64,000 nucleotides of DNA from Agrypnia vestita (lineage: Eukaryota > Arthropoda > Insecta > Trichoptera > Phryganeidae), in assembly GCA_016648135.1 (NCBI GenBank), contig JADDOH010002271.1, forward strand, positions 1-64,000. Reading direction: 5' to 3'. Each line of letters opens with the position of its first letter. Position 1 is the first letter of the stretch. The notes beneath the pieces were generated by a model that saw nothing but the letters and a program-made list of their open reading frames with translations, was not told the DNA's origin and did no database searches. Shown in pieces: positions 45,548 to 57,400 of the stretch. The position numbers and the translations under genes were made by a program.

Positions 45548-45990
45548 GCTGATGTACGGAAGTGAAGTCTGAATTTGGCAAAAAAGGAATGAAAATATAC
45601 TGAATGTAGTTAAAATGCTATCTCTAAGATGTGTGGAAAATCTTCGGCCGATAGATTGAGGAATGAACGAATTAGAAGTGAATGTAATGCTGGCTGTAGT
45701 GTGATAGAAGAGAGGAGTGCTGAGACGGTTTGGCCATGTAGAACGTATGAGCGAGTAAAGGATGGCTAAGAAAATATATGGAGCGGGTGTTGAAGACAAT
45801 AGGAATAGAGAGCATCCGCGAAAGACCTGCCATGATCAGATACTACAAATATTGGAGGATGGCCCTGTTAAAAGTTTCAACAACCGTAGAACATGTATAA
45901 GAAGATGTATAAGTGTAGCCGAAGCAAAAGTTGAGTGCCGAGACATAATTATGGTTTTCTATTCCCTGTGCCTACCCTTGCAGAAAAACG
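45548..45990 (+). pseudogene. LINE reverse-transcriptase C-terminal relic
   Basis: Three frames read in order: MLMYGSEV and NVVKMLSLRCVENLRPID; then RLRNERIRSECNAG; then LRRFGHVERMSE, MAKKIYGAGVEDNRNREHPR, KTCHDQILQIL and RRTCIRRCISVAEAK. LxYGSExW..., RxRNExIR, WFGHVxRM, RPR(K/R)TWxDQI and RRxCM(R/K)RCMxVxEAK are the standard C-terminal landmarks of an insect LINE often annotated as endonuclease-reverse transcriptase. The upstream catalytic part is absent and there are stops and frameshifts, so it is a dead 5'-truncated copy. Confidence 0.8.
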
Positions 45991-46899
45991 GCGTGATAGT
46001 TAGTAAGTCAGTTAGTTTTTTTTTTTAAATAAGTATTTAAAAAAATGTATATCGTAATGTGTAATCTGTAACAATTTCATCTCGAAATGAATTCCGGAAT
46101 AACGAATTAAATATAAACGCTTGGGATTTCTAAATTGAAATTCACTCATGACATGACCAATTTTAGTACTGACAATAATTATTTCGGTACATAATGACAG
46201 TGAGTATAATCTCATTTGTCAATGTCCTCACAACGGTGTTGAACAGTCATTAAATTTAACCGCTTCATTACAAACATGTGTAATTGTCAACCGGACCACA
46301 GATGCGGCGGCTGCCACCCTCGTAAGATGATAACATTCGGAGTGAAATATCAATCATAGGGCGGTCTAATTAGAGACAAGGGGAAAAGACCACACTCTGA
46401 AAAGGAAGTGTAATTTTTCATCTCGTATCACCCACAATGGATCTTGGTGCGGACGGTGTTTGGCAACGGGTGTAACGATATAAACGATAGTGTTGTAGAC
46501 TTAAGAAAAGTGTAAATGAGTTTATTTATATCTACTGCTTATTATTATATTTTTCATTCATTGTAGTAAAATTTTAAAAGGTTAATTTTTCTCAAAATAT
46601 TTATTTATTTATTTCAATAGGTATATGGTACAAAAAGTACATGCAATAACTTACATAAAAGTACTTACATAATAGTATATGCAATAAATCAAAACTGTAG
46701 CATTATACGATTATGTATATACCTAGTAGTATTATAGTAAAGAAAAAATTACGGTAGGAATTGACAATTTAGTATATACAGTTTTTTTATTTTTTTTATT
46801 TATTTGTTTATTTATTGTTTATTGTTTATTTACATTTGTTGATACAAGTTACTAATAACTGCCACACTAGGTAAAAACCTGTTCTGTGGTAGTTATTAT
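45991..46899. other. No gene recognised
   Basis: 46230-46480 is less AT-biased and unique in the window, without an open frame. 46780-46850 is T-rich simple sequence (TTTATTTATTG-type). Confidence 0.4.
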
Positions 46900-47025
46900 G
46901 TGACTAACTCAAGTCTGGGTGTTTTGTAATGTGTTTGGGCCTGGGTTTTGTAATGTAATTCTGTAATTGGGTCTCTTGGCCTGTTGAAGCGTAAATAAAA
47001 TAAAATAAAAAAAGTAGAAAAAAAC
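46900..47025 (+). mobile_element. SINE body and tail, copy of the 15.9-kb family
   Basis: GTGACTAACTCAAGTCTGGG, GTGTTTTGTAATGTG, AATTGGGTCTCTTGGCCTGTTGAA and an A-rich end (AATAAAATAAAATAAAAAAA) match 15960-16056. The pol III head is not recognisable upstream. An internal GGGTTTTGTAATG duplication is present. Confidence 0.75.
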
Positions 47026-47466
47026 TTTGTGTTTTAACTATCCATAAACGAAAAGTACACGGCTAATTTAAACATTATCTATAATTACAGATAGCTACAT
47101 TATCACAGTAAATGTATGCTAAGTTTTATTACGGTAGGTTGAATATTAATGGCACAGAGCTTTCAGTCGTTTCTCGAAAATCACAAAAGTTCGAATAACT
47201 CTTAAATCGTTAAATTTCGGATAACTTTATTTGACACACAATGGGATGCCAGTGAAGTCTCTTAACCGAAGGCTCCGTTTAGATTACTATCTCATGTAAG
47301 CGCATTTATGTATGTATTGAGCGTAAAATTTTATAATTTTAATGAAAGCATTTTTCCTGTAGATGAAACAGTTAATACAGATCAAAGTGTATTGAAAAAG
47401 TATACACAATACATTATATTATGTACTAGTTTATGATGTACTTAATTCAAGATTTTATATGAAACA

Positions 47467-47613
47467 TAGTCTATAAATTTATAGGAGTCATGTTTTTAGA
47501 AGAAATAAATACATAAAATATAGAATTCAGTACATTTAAAAAAAGTAATCCTCGGTAATTCAAAGCACTTTTTTAATTTTTGGATATTGCTGCCTTTGCT
47601 TTTATACCCTATA
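47467..47613 (+). repeat. Dispersed repeat family 4, copy 2
   Basis: Partner of 36111-36261; see the landmarks there. It ends at the same TTTATACCC boundary, suggesting a fixed 3' end. Confidence 0.7.
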
Positions 47614-48002
47614 TATTATGATTTAATCCATCGAAAATTCGAATGCCCCTTAAGGTACTCGGCCCATTTCTGATAGAACCTTTGTATATTAGAATTTAGT
47701 GATCATTTAAATGGATTAGAATATTATATTGGACACAAAAGGATCATTTTAAATCAATTATGTAACAAAACCGACTAAATTAATCTCCCGGTGAAGATTT
47801 CATGGACATTTCGTCTTAATTAAAACAGAAGAATTTTGGAGGCTGCGTATTGTTTATATGTATTTATACATATACGTATCTATCTATTATTCTAGAATTC
47901 AACTGTCCTCATTTATTATAATGTATCTGCTTGCGTGTTCCATCCCGCGAAAGTCATGCAGGTTTCACTTTGGAAACTGCAGAAACAAACTAATTTTAAA
48001 AT

Positions 48003-48133
48003 TCTCCACTGCAAAGGTTTCCTAGATTAGTTAGATGTTTTTGCCACTAATCGTATTAAATTCAAACATGTTTAAAAAATGTTTTGAAATCAAACTATAC
48101 TTCATCCATTGAAACCAAAAGAAATAAAGTTTA
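48003..48133 (+). repeat. Dispersed repeat family 2, copy 2
   Basis: Partner of 2695-2820, ending in GAAATAAAGTTTA. Confidence 0.45.
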
Positions 48134-49639
48134 AATATCAAGGAGTTGTTTGAAAAATTTTCGCAATAACTACCAACATCTCTGTTGTTTTTATGTGCTG
48201 GCTTTCAAGGTCTCGGTGTTAATTGTTTGATAAGGTTAGACAAGTGTTCTTGTGTAATACATACTAATAATACCTATACATAATATTACTACGACTGTGT
48301 TATGCTTTAACATCGTAGTACTTTACCTATATCGTATGTAAAAGCCTTTAAGGGCGTTTAATAAATAGAAAACAAAATAAATAAAAATCTCTCCATCTTT
48401 CTCATAATAGGTATATCTCAAGATAACTCTTACATTATGTTACACAAGGGTTTTTCGACATTAGCAAAAAACATATTTGGAAAGGATATTAAAAGGTGAT
48501 TACACGCAATAATAATTGGACAAAATACGAATAAGTCTCCTGACCATGAGCAGGAAATAAAGAAATATGCTCAATGCATTCGACATGTGACATTGGCAAG
48601 TTCGCTACGAATTACATGGACTGTAAGATGAATGTATGCCTCTATTCTGCAGGAACTCCGTGCTAAAAAAGTCTTCCCAGCATGCAAGAAAATATTTTTT
48701 TCATACTGGGCGAGAAATGTTGCTAGAAGAGAGAGTTAAAATCTGTAAAAATTGGTGATTACTTGATATAATATACAAGACTGAGAGCTTGGGGTTAATC
48801 TATAATAGAATGAACAGATAAGTCCGAGTATAATATAATAAAAATATTTTTTTAAATCAAGACATTTTGTAGTTGTCTCACAGAGACGAAGTATTTGTAT
48901 GTTACCAAATCTTTTGTGAAAGTTAAATTAAACAAAGAGGTGTATGGAAAATTGATTTGGTTATTAATTAAAGGTGCTTTATTATTCTCCTCTTCCCTAA
49001 TGCAAAAAAATTATAAATTATTTAATTTTAAACCTTTATTATTTGTATTTAATACTTTCACTCATGTTTTTGAGTCAAATTTATGATTATTTTCTATGAG
49101 CTGGTTTGAAAATTCGGAAAAATTGTTGTTATTAAGACATCTCATGTTCTTTGATTCTAGTATTAAAATTACGAGATATCCTTCCAATATCATCCTGGTC
49201 TTGACGAATAGACGGGTACGTCTCGAAACCGGTAGACCTTAAATCTGGTAGTTGTTTTTACTAAGTTAGCTAATATTCTGTCACAACGTTATTCTGCACA
49301 AAGTTAATGCTTTAAATATTAATAATATTAATAAGGGGAGGCTTGTTCAAATTTATTACGCATAATACAAATGTAAGGTAAATTTTCTAATTAGAATTAA
49401 TACTCGGCATTGCCTAAGCCACAATAATAAAATCACGGTAAATATACAATTTGTTTATTTACCTGGCAGGTACGTGGGTAAAATTTATCACAAAAACTTT
49501 GTTAGAAACAGCCCGTAACAATTATAAAAAAATCACATTTGCTTTACGTTTTATATTCATTCTAGCTGTTACCTGTCAAAAAAGACCGAACATTGGTTCA
49601 CATCGTTAAAAAGCCGTAGTATATATAAATAGTATATTT

Positions 49640-49805
49640 TTGGTGGTCCATGGAGAGGCAGCAATAGCAACATTGCTATCGTTGCGGCCTTCGGGTTTAA
49701 TTTTTTATTTTTAGCCTTGAATTCGCACTAGATTTACTCGAAGTTACGGGAACAGACAGACAGACAGACTGACGGAAAGACGGACAGATAACGAAATTAG
49801 TATAT
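49640..49805 (+). mobile_element. SINE-like repeat with GACAGACA tail
   Basis: Contains GCAATAGCAACATTGCTATC (partly self-complementary), then CTCGAAGTTACGGGAACAGA followed by a (CAGA)n run and GACGGACAGATAACGAAATTAG. The GTTACGG...AACGAAAT module is shared with 17793-17818 and 54715-54780 (both inverted relative to this copy or its head). The 3' end of many lepidopteran and other insect retroposons carries such GACAGACA runs. Confidence 0.5.
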
Positions 49806-52800
49806 TACGATTAGATGTCTTAGTAGGTACTGGAATCGGTACCTAGCGCATCGAAAACCATTTTGAAACCTATAAGGTCCAGTTGAGGTTATGCAAAAAA
49901 TAATGAAAATTAGGCTTACAATTGTTTTATCTATATTTCCATTACAGGAAAATAAATCTTTAAAAAACTATTTCTAAATAATGTGCTTTTAGATTAGTTC
50001 GGTGACGTTTTGGAACAAGTGGCAAGATGCAGATGAAATGCTTTATTTCCTTTAAAACTATGTCACAGATATTAGAAGATCTTCAGATGATTTGCAGGAA
50101 CTATTTACCGCACAAATTTCGGAGGTTCAGATTAAAATTTATCTATTTGATTTTTTGTTTAAGTTCATTTTTTTTTCTATGGTGGCAATCGTTTAAAGTA
50201 CTTTTGTCTAATAATTACACACAAAACCTATGTTTTTCCAAAAGGAAAAAATCGGTTTAAAAGTTTGCCGAAACTTTTATGAAATATTTTATAAAAATTA
50301 CCAAATTTACCGTATTTAAAATACGGAGGTATTTCATAAGTGGTTTGATTTTTTTATGCCTTAAAATGTTGTTTACGAAACGCTTTCCAGAAACTCTCGA
50401 GCATTCTTCTCATTTTTGCGAAGGCTTGACGTTATGCGTACGTCACTGCTGCCAAAAAGATCAAAAGATTTTCAACATTTCTCTTCATGGCGGAAGATCT
50501 CTTATCGCTTTGCTGATATTCTCGTCGAGTATGACGGAATGATAATGGCATTTATGCAAGGGCTTTAACGGGTCGGAACTTTGCTATATCACGCTGTAAT
50601 TTAGCCCAAAAGTTCAAAATGTTTGTGCAAACGAAATTCTAGGTTTTTCTTCAGTGTTTTTTAAAATAGTTCGAATTTAAGTTGATAATTTGGAAAGTAC
50701 AATACCTATTATTACTAATACTATTATTTATTTTTATTTATTATTAATGCTGAAAATTTCAGACCTCTAGTTAGTTGGAAAGTTGGTGAAAAATTAATTG
50801 TAAGATTCCAAAACAACAAATAAACAGACAAAAAAAGTTAAATAAAAACATGTAACAAGTGAATAAAAAAAACTAAAGAATTAATATAGTGCTATACAAA
50901 AAATATATTTCAAAGACCTAAAAAAAAAATCATAAATCAGATAATGCAGTTACCACTGAAAGTTTTATTTTAATTTTATTTTTCTGTGTTTTTTTTTAAA
51001 TTGATGATGTAACTTTATACGTACTTATTTAATTAAATTCATAATTTGTATACATTTATTTTTAACAGATCTCAGATATTTTACATCCCCCACATTTAAG
51101 TATATAAGGTAAATTTTTTTTATAATTTTTAGGGCTATTATATTAACTAAACAAAAAACAATTAATGGAGGTTAACCGTATAAAATAAGTAAAATTCTAA
51201 AAACTTAAATTTGAGATAGGTTATAAATTTATATTTATTACCCATCTCACCATCATTGAAACGAAATGCGTTAATGCAGTTATCTTGAAACCCACCCACA
51301 TATAGAAATGTTCCTCTATATGTAGAATTTTTGTCTTTTGTTAGATATATTATTATATGATATTGATTTAAAAAGTCCATTCGTATGGTTGGAATCTATG
51401 AGAGAGCATTTAAATGTGAAATAGAGATAGAAAAGTGTCATAAATGTTTATTAATAACCCTTATTACTATATAGTGAGCTAGACACGCAATCGAAATAGA
51501 TTCGTTGATTCGCCGCCTATGACACAAACACGCAGGTTTTGCTTTCATTAACTATACCATACATACGCTATGTGCTATTCATAGGGTACATGATGATCAA
51601 TTTTCGCTCGACAGTGTTAGATAAGATTGAGAACGAAGTTGAATTCAATCAATTTTCTCATCTGAAAACGAACTTTCATTTGCACTCGTTTGATTCGAGC
51701 AGGTGCAAATTCTGTAATTTGTACATTCTGTAATGAAAGAATAACATACCAACTACCAACATTTTACTAGTACATCACTGAACTTATACGTAAATATATT
51801 TAACAATAAGTTTTCATACCCAAATTCTGTGAACATTACGTTCAAATTGTTTTGAAACTAAAAACTGAATTCGATTTGATGCAGGTAAGTGAGTTAATTT
51901 TTTAGTAATAAAAACAAACCAGAATGTTAAGTCCTCGTATAATTTCCACCGCCAGATATAAAATGTCTCCGGAACAAAGTCTTTCTTGGAAAATAATAAA
52001 GTAAAAAAGCTGCGGGAATAATATTGAGACCATTGCTTCTTCTTAATCTGCACAATTCTTCACTGCCAGCTTTCATATGATTCCACGTCACAAAGTTTCC
52101 ACAATTTTAAAAATGAATTTTTGCAAGAAAATCTAAGTTAACGGGAGAAAAAAATATTATACTTTTAGCGACATATTTTTGGATACCTATTTTTGTTAAG
52201 CAATAATCAAAATCAATCAAATCGTGGTACAAAGAAGCGGATCCGCGGTGATCTTGCAAATAAAGTTACTTACTAAAAATGAATGAAAATATATGCTTAA
52301 TGAAAATATTATATCAGTTATTTACACGAATTTCTTGAAATACTCAACTTTCGCACCATGTCAAAAGTAATTTTAATAAATCTTATTCTAATTTTTACCG
52401 GTATTTTAGGACATTTTTATATAAAAAGGCTTTGACATCAAAAAATAACACGAATGTTTTTAAAACATTTTAGTTTTAAAGTAATTTCATAAAATAAATT
52501 GTAATACATACGTTTGTTAAATTTATATTTATTTTCATATTCTTAAAATTTACTAATAAATATATTTCTTTTATTATTTTTTTGTATTTAATTTATGATT
52601 TCTTTGAGCTAATGATTAATTATATGGCGTTGAGACCTGGCCAGAAATCGAAGACGCGGCCAAGTAGCTCAGAAAACTGTATACAGAAGATTCTGAATGA
52701 GCGTGAAAGTTAAAATTAACTATGTAGCTTGCTGAGTGATTAGAGAAATTTTCTAGATTTTTCCAGACATTGTTATTTTCAGAATCGGGCCGATTATCAC

Positions 52801-53104
52801 ATGTTTCGTATCCAAAAAGCGACTGCTGTGCTGTTATTTCACACTACTGCGCACAAATAATGTAAACAGTCTTCGTTGTTTTTAGTGGTATTTTTGTAAT
52901 ACAATGTACATCATGTTTGTCGCATTATAATATAATTAAACATTTTATCTTTGTGATTATTTTAATTCATTTTGTAAAAGATATAATATTTCAATTTTTT
53001 GCCGTATTCAAATGTCCTTGTAATTGTAATTTTAAAAAGTTCAACGTGTCCTTCGTATTAGAATTGATGTTTATTATTGTATCATGAACATTGATTCTAT
53101 CGAT
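49806..53104. other. No gene recognised
   Basis: AT-rich. At 52622-52690 the plus strand reads DLARNRRRGQVAQKTVYRR, resembling a LINE C-terminus, but only over 20 residues. At 52762-52798 a 37-bp block is identical to the outer right end of the 40.8-41.8 kb inverted repeat. Other open frames (50027, 50279, 51539, 51814) have no recognisable features. Confidence 0.35.
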
Positions 53105-53180
53105 TAGTAGACTAAAATAGCGAGTGTTTATTTTCTGAATTTTTAGCTGGTTCGATTCCCGGTTCGGGTAAGCTTTTCGA
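53105..53180 (+). mobile_element. Possible tRNA-like SINE head
   Basis: GGTTCGATTCCC (53152-53163) is a good pol III box B, and TAGCGAGTGTTT about 35 bp upstream is a weak box A. No family partner and no A-rich tail were found close by, so this is a decayed head at best. Confidence 0.3.
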
Positions 53181-53949
53181 GAAATCTGTGAATGCAAAAT
53201 GCAGAAATATTTCCTTTAAGTAAAATGATGTATCTTTCCCTTCAGGACCCACTGATTTTTTCCATCCTGTAAATGTAAATCCATTTTAAAAATGTAAATG
53301 TTTTTAAAAAAACTTAAATATTGCAATTTCACCGCAGAACTCAAGGTTCTCAATTTCGATTTCTAAAGATGAAAATACAGGTCAACGTTTAAAATTATTT
53401 AATCCTAGTTTTAAAATTCAAAAGTTACCAGGTATTAATCCATTAAGTTATAATTGTTAAAATTGATGTACATAATAAATAAAATATAAGTAGATACATA
53501 CAAATAATAAAATCAATTTTTAAAAATGACAGTCCACAAAGTTGCTCAACCAATTGAAAAAATAAAATTGATGGATAATTTGTAAATTAAGAACTAAATT
53601 TTTAGCACTCTTCCTTTATGTTAAAAGCTCTTTTAACGGCTATTTGATGTATACAACTATATGTATATATTTTTTTAAATAATGTGTGATAAATATAATA
53701 CAACCGTACAGGAGAAGTAAAAATAAACTAATATAATGAATCAATGCGTCGAATCCATTGTGTATCTAATTAAAAACAAAATGTTCAGAGAATAATTCCA
53801 ATCCAATTAAATTTTAATTTAACCGCATATCTAGCAGATTCCCACAAAATCCACTGAAATTAAAGTCATTGAAACAATAATAATTAATCCACGCAAAACG
53901 TATAAAAATATTTGACTGGTTGATTTTTATCAACATTAAAAAAACTTAG

Positions 53950-54245
53950 TCATAAAAACCAAGTTTTTATTATATTCCCTTTCTCATTGAAACAGGTTTC
54001 ACGCCCACTCTACGCGTCGGGCTCGAAAATTAAACAATATATAAATCGTTAAAATTTCGAAAAATCCAAAACTATACTATAATAATTAAATTTTTTAAAC
54101 GAAATTTAAATCATTTTGATCATCTCCACAAGTCTACCTGCAAAGTTTCAGCTCGATTGGATCACGGGAAAAGGGTTAAAAATCGATTAAAAGTTTTGTC
54201 GGCAGACAAACAGACAAGCAGACGCTACGAGTTAAAAGAAAGGAA
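53950..54245 (+). mobile_element. Dispersed repeat family 3, copy 2
   Basis: Plus-strand partner of 7968-8350; best conserved from AAAGTTTCAGCTCGATTGGA to AGTTAAAAGAAAGG. It adds CAGACAAACAGACAAGCAGA where the other copy has CAAGCAAACAAGCAAG. Confidence 0.7.
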
Positions 54246-56599
54246 GTAAAAAAAAATGTTTTCCAATGGTATGGCGCGTAAAAAACGATTAATTCTAGTG
54301 GTCTGGTAAATAATGTTACTAAGTAAATAATGTTAATAAAATATTTTTGTATTCCACGAGTTTCATAATAACTGTTTGATATCTTTACAAGTATCAATTA
54401 TCATTATTAATTACAAATAACACATATTTATATTTATAAAATTATTCATAAAACATTGGTATATATTTGTTGAACTTTCAAATTAATCAGAAAGGAATAT
54501 TAAATACGTAATAAAAACGTTTGAAATATATTCTTACAGTATTATGCATACATATTTATAATGTTTTCAAAATCAAAGAAATCATTTTGATATAATCATT
54601 TTTCGTCTCTTTTCATGACCGGGCAAAGTGGTAAGACGTATTAAAAAAATCAACAACTATTATAAACGGTAATTAAAATGTCTCCCCTGTGTAACCAAAA
54701 CATTAAACATAATGATTTCGTTGTCTGTCCATCCGCCTGTCTGTCTGTCTGTCTGTCCATCCGTAACTTTGTATAAAGTTAATATATACCAGCAAAGATA
54801 GGAACCAATGTTCCATCATTTTTGACGGGTTGAAGCTAGTTCACTTTAAAAAATACATTTTCTTACTCTCGCTTACAACAAGCGCGCTTTTAAATTTCTT
54901 ACAAGCAAACGTTTACAAGTAAAGCGAGGCAGAGATATTGGTTGATCTGCATCAGTCGGTTTAATTCTCCCATATAAAATGTAAATCCAACGTTTAATTA
55001 CACGGCCCATTACGAAGTGTGCAATGTTTACCGGCGCAATAAATTATTTACTAAAGAGTAGCTAAATTCGAGTATAATCAAATATTTATTGAATATCTCC
55101 GGAAATACAAATTTTGTGAAATTAATTTATTTTTCACATGTGTGTTCTTATTAGACGACTACTAAATAAACGGGAATAATTGAGTTCAGATCTCTTATAT
55201 TGTAGAGACGTTTCTAGAATTGTAGACTATTTGTCTTCATTCTCTATCCCCGCAGTATGGGTCTGGCGCAGGAAACTTTAAGTTATACGTATGCAATTTA
55301 GGGTCATATGAATATATATCCGCATCTTCTCCAAATCGTTGCATTCACATTAGTCCATAAATTTCAAAATAAAATTATGTTTGAGAGTTGAATTCTTCTC
55401 GAGACTTTAGCATTCACACAAATCATTGACGTGCAGTGAGAACAAGAAGCACGACTTTTATTTAAACATATGTATGGAAAAAATCGAAATTAGAGATCTG
55501 GAAAAATTTTATGAAATATTAATACTGGAATAATATGTTGATAATTGTGATATGAATATTACTAGATATATCTCTATTTCGGTTTCTTTTCAAAATATAT
55601 GCTTAGGAAAAACTCATGCTTCTTGTTCTCACTACACGCTCATGCTCCAAAGGTTACTATTATTTATTACTGTATGGTTCTACTGTTTTCATGAATAAAA
55701 CTTAAGCATAATTAGAACTTTTACTTGTCTTTTTATATTTATTTACTCAATATTTAAGCTTATTTCAGTGCACCAATACACAGAAGGGACAAAAAAGATA
55801 ATTTTGTTCGCAACATTAGTTACAACTTCAATATTGGTTTAAAATGTGGTGAATAACACTGCCATCGTTTTACTTTATTTCATTTCCATCCCGTGCTATT
55901 TGTAGGCTACTTATAATAATACTCTTTCAGTAATAATTCTCCTCAGTGATCTATTGTCTAAAAGGCGACCATATTATTATGCTTCGTCAGCCGTGGAAGG
56001 ACTTTGAACAGGCTTTACACCTGTTTTCGCCTGTTCACCCTGTCTATTTCCCAACAACTTCATCGCAATACAAGTATATTAACAAGTAAATACGCTTGGT
56101 CATTCAACGTGACGTCGGAGGCTTACGGTGCATACAAATAAGCTGTTATCTCCTGGAACTTCTGAGAAACATTACGAAATATAATATTTTTTCATACAAC
56201 AAAATCTTGAAATCTTAATCATTCCATTAATATTTTCAAGAGCTTGGGGATGTAAATTACACATTTACATGAAATTAATTGAAAAATAAATTTTCAAGAA
56301 AATCGATAGTATTTTTGAAGTAACGATTTTACAGAATATGGATTCTAGATGTTTAAGACAAACTAGAGGATTAAGAAACACATTAAAAATCTATATGTTG
56401 AAAAAATATGGTTTACACCATATAAAATTCTATATTATTATTTTCAGTGGGAAAAATAAATATTAACGGTAAGATAATATATACCAAAATTAGATGACAG
56501 GTCTTTAGGTTACTACGGCGAAAATGATAAAGCCGTCTACCAGCAAGAGTACGCTGTGACTTGTAACGGTGGTTATAATATTGTATCAATACAAAGATT
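54246..56599. other. No gene recognised
   Basis: AT-rich with one repeat module at 54705-54785: on the minus strand GTTACGGATGGACAGACAGA, more (CAGA)n and GACAGACAACGAAATCATT, as at 17.8 and 49.75 kb. At 55430-55450 and 55617-55637 an inverted pair (GTGCAGTGAGAACAAGAAGC; complement CTTGTTCTCACTACACG) brackets about 190 bp, a possible small inverted-repeat element. No gene. Confidence 0.4.
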
Positions 56600-56756
56600 T
56601 TACTTATGTTATATAAATATATTTATACATATTATATATTTATACATAATATATATTATATAAAATCTATTATACATATTTTATATATATCTTATATATT
56701 TATTATCTCTATATAGATATATATATATATATATATTATCTATAAATATCGTTAAT
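56600..56756. repeat. TA-rich microsatellite
   Basis: Runs of TATATA and TTATATA leading up to the palindrome at 56777. Confidence 0.9.
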
Positions 56757-56776
56757 ATTAACTTTTCGCGGGTAAC

Positions 56777-57152
56777 GATGAAGGATTATTTTCTAGGATA
56801 ACCCTCGCGTATTTTGTCTTGAGAAAGACTGTTTAATTGTCCCACGTTTCAGAACATATAGCACTTGAGGTGCCCATTTTCAAAGGATTTTGCGCTTGTT
56901 TTCGAGTTTGTTTTGAATTGATGGCACCCACCTCCGTTCACTCCTTTTCCACGAATCTTCACTCCCGTTCACTTGATCTCGACTTCTGGAGTGAACGGGT
57001 GTGGCTTGCCATCATTCAAACAGAACTCGAAATCAAGGCGCAAAATCCTTTGAAAGGCTCATGCTATTTTGTCCGTACGTTGGGTACAATATCAAAACAG
57101 TCTTTCTCAAGACGTACAATACGCAGTTTATCCTAGAAAATCATACCTTCAT
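56777..57152. mobile_element. 376-bp palindromic (foldback) element
   Basis: Arms 56777-56944 and 56988-57152 are complements about a centre at 56966. Landmarks on the left arm: GATGAAGGATTATTTTCTAG, GTCTTGAGAAAGACTGTTT, TTTCAAAGGATTTTGCGC, TTTCGAGTT, TTGATGGCA and CCGTTCACTCC; the right arm has their complements. The 43-nt centre includes another ACTCCCGTTCACTTGATC. Both outer ends run straight into TA-rich microsatellites. No coding: the 99-codon frame across it is an artefact of the arms. Confidence 0.85.
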
Positions 57153-57400
57153 ATATATATATAATATAGATATATTATAGTAGTATATATAGCTCTATAT
57201 GAAGATCTATACTCTATCTACCATTTTTAATATATATATTATCTATATATATCTCTATCTCTCTCTCTATCTAGCTCCTCTCTATCTATACTGCACTCTA
57301 ATATCTATTATAATACTCTCTTCGATACTATCTCAGCTTTCTCTATCTCGTCTACTATCTCTCTCTGCCCTAATATCTCTATCTATATTTTTTATTTCAT
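57153..57400. repeat. TA- and CT-rich microsatellite
   Basis: TATATATA runs followed by CTCTATCTCTCTCTCTATC. The open frame over it (reading SLSLS-type sequence) is an artefact. Confidence 0.9.

Larger units (their letters stand above)
47026..49639. other. Repeat fragments; no gene
   Basis: Apart from repeat families 2 and 4 (listed), this holds AT-rich sequence and an isolated GTCTCACAGAGACGAAG at 48875-48891, identical to the outer end of the 60.5-kb foldback, followed by unrelated-looking sequence. A GGGTACGTCTCGAAACCGGT block lies at 49213-49233. No gene. Confidence 0.4.

Noticed and set aside
52622..52690. LINE reverse-transcriptase C-terminus (DLARNRRRGQVAQKTVYRR)
   Set aside because: Only about 20 residues of weak pattern, not enough to call a feature.
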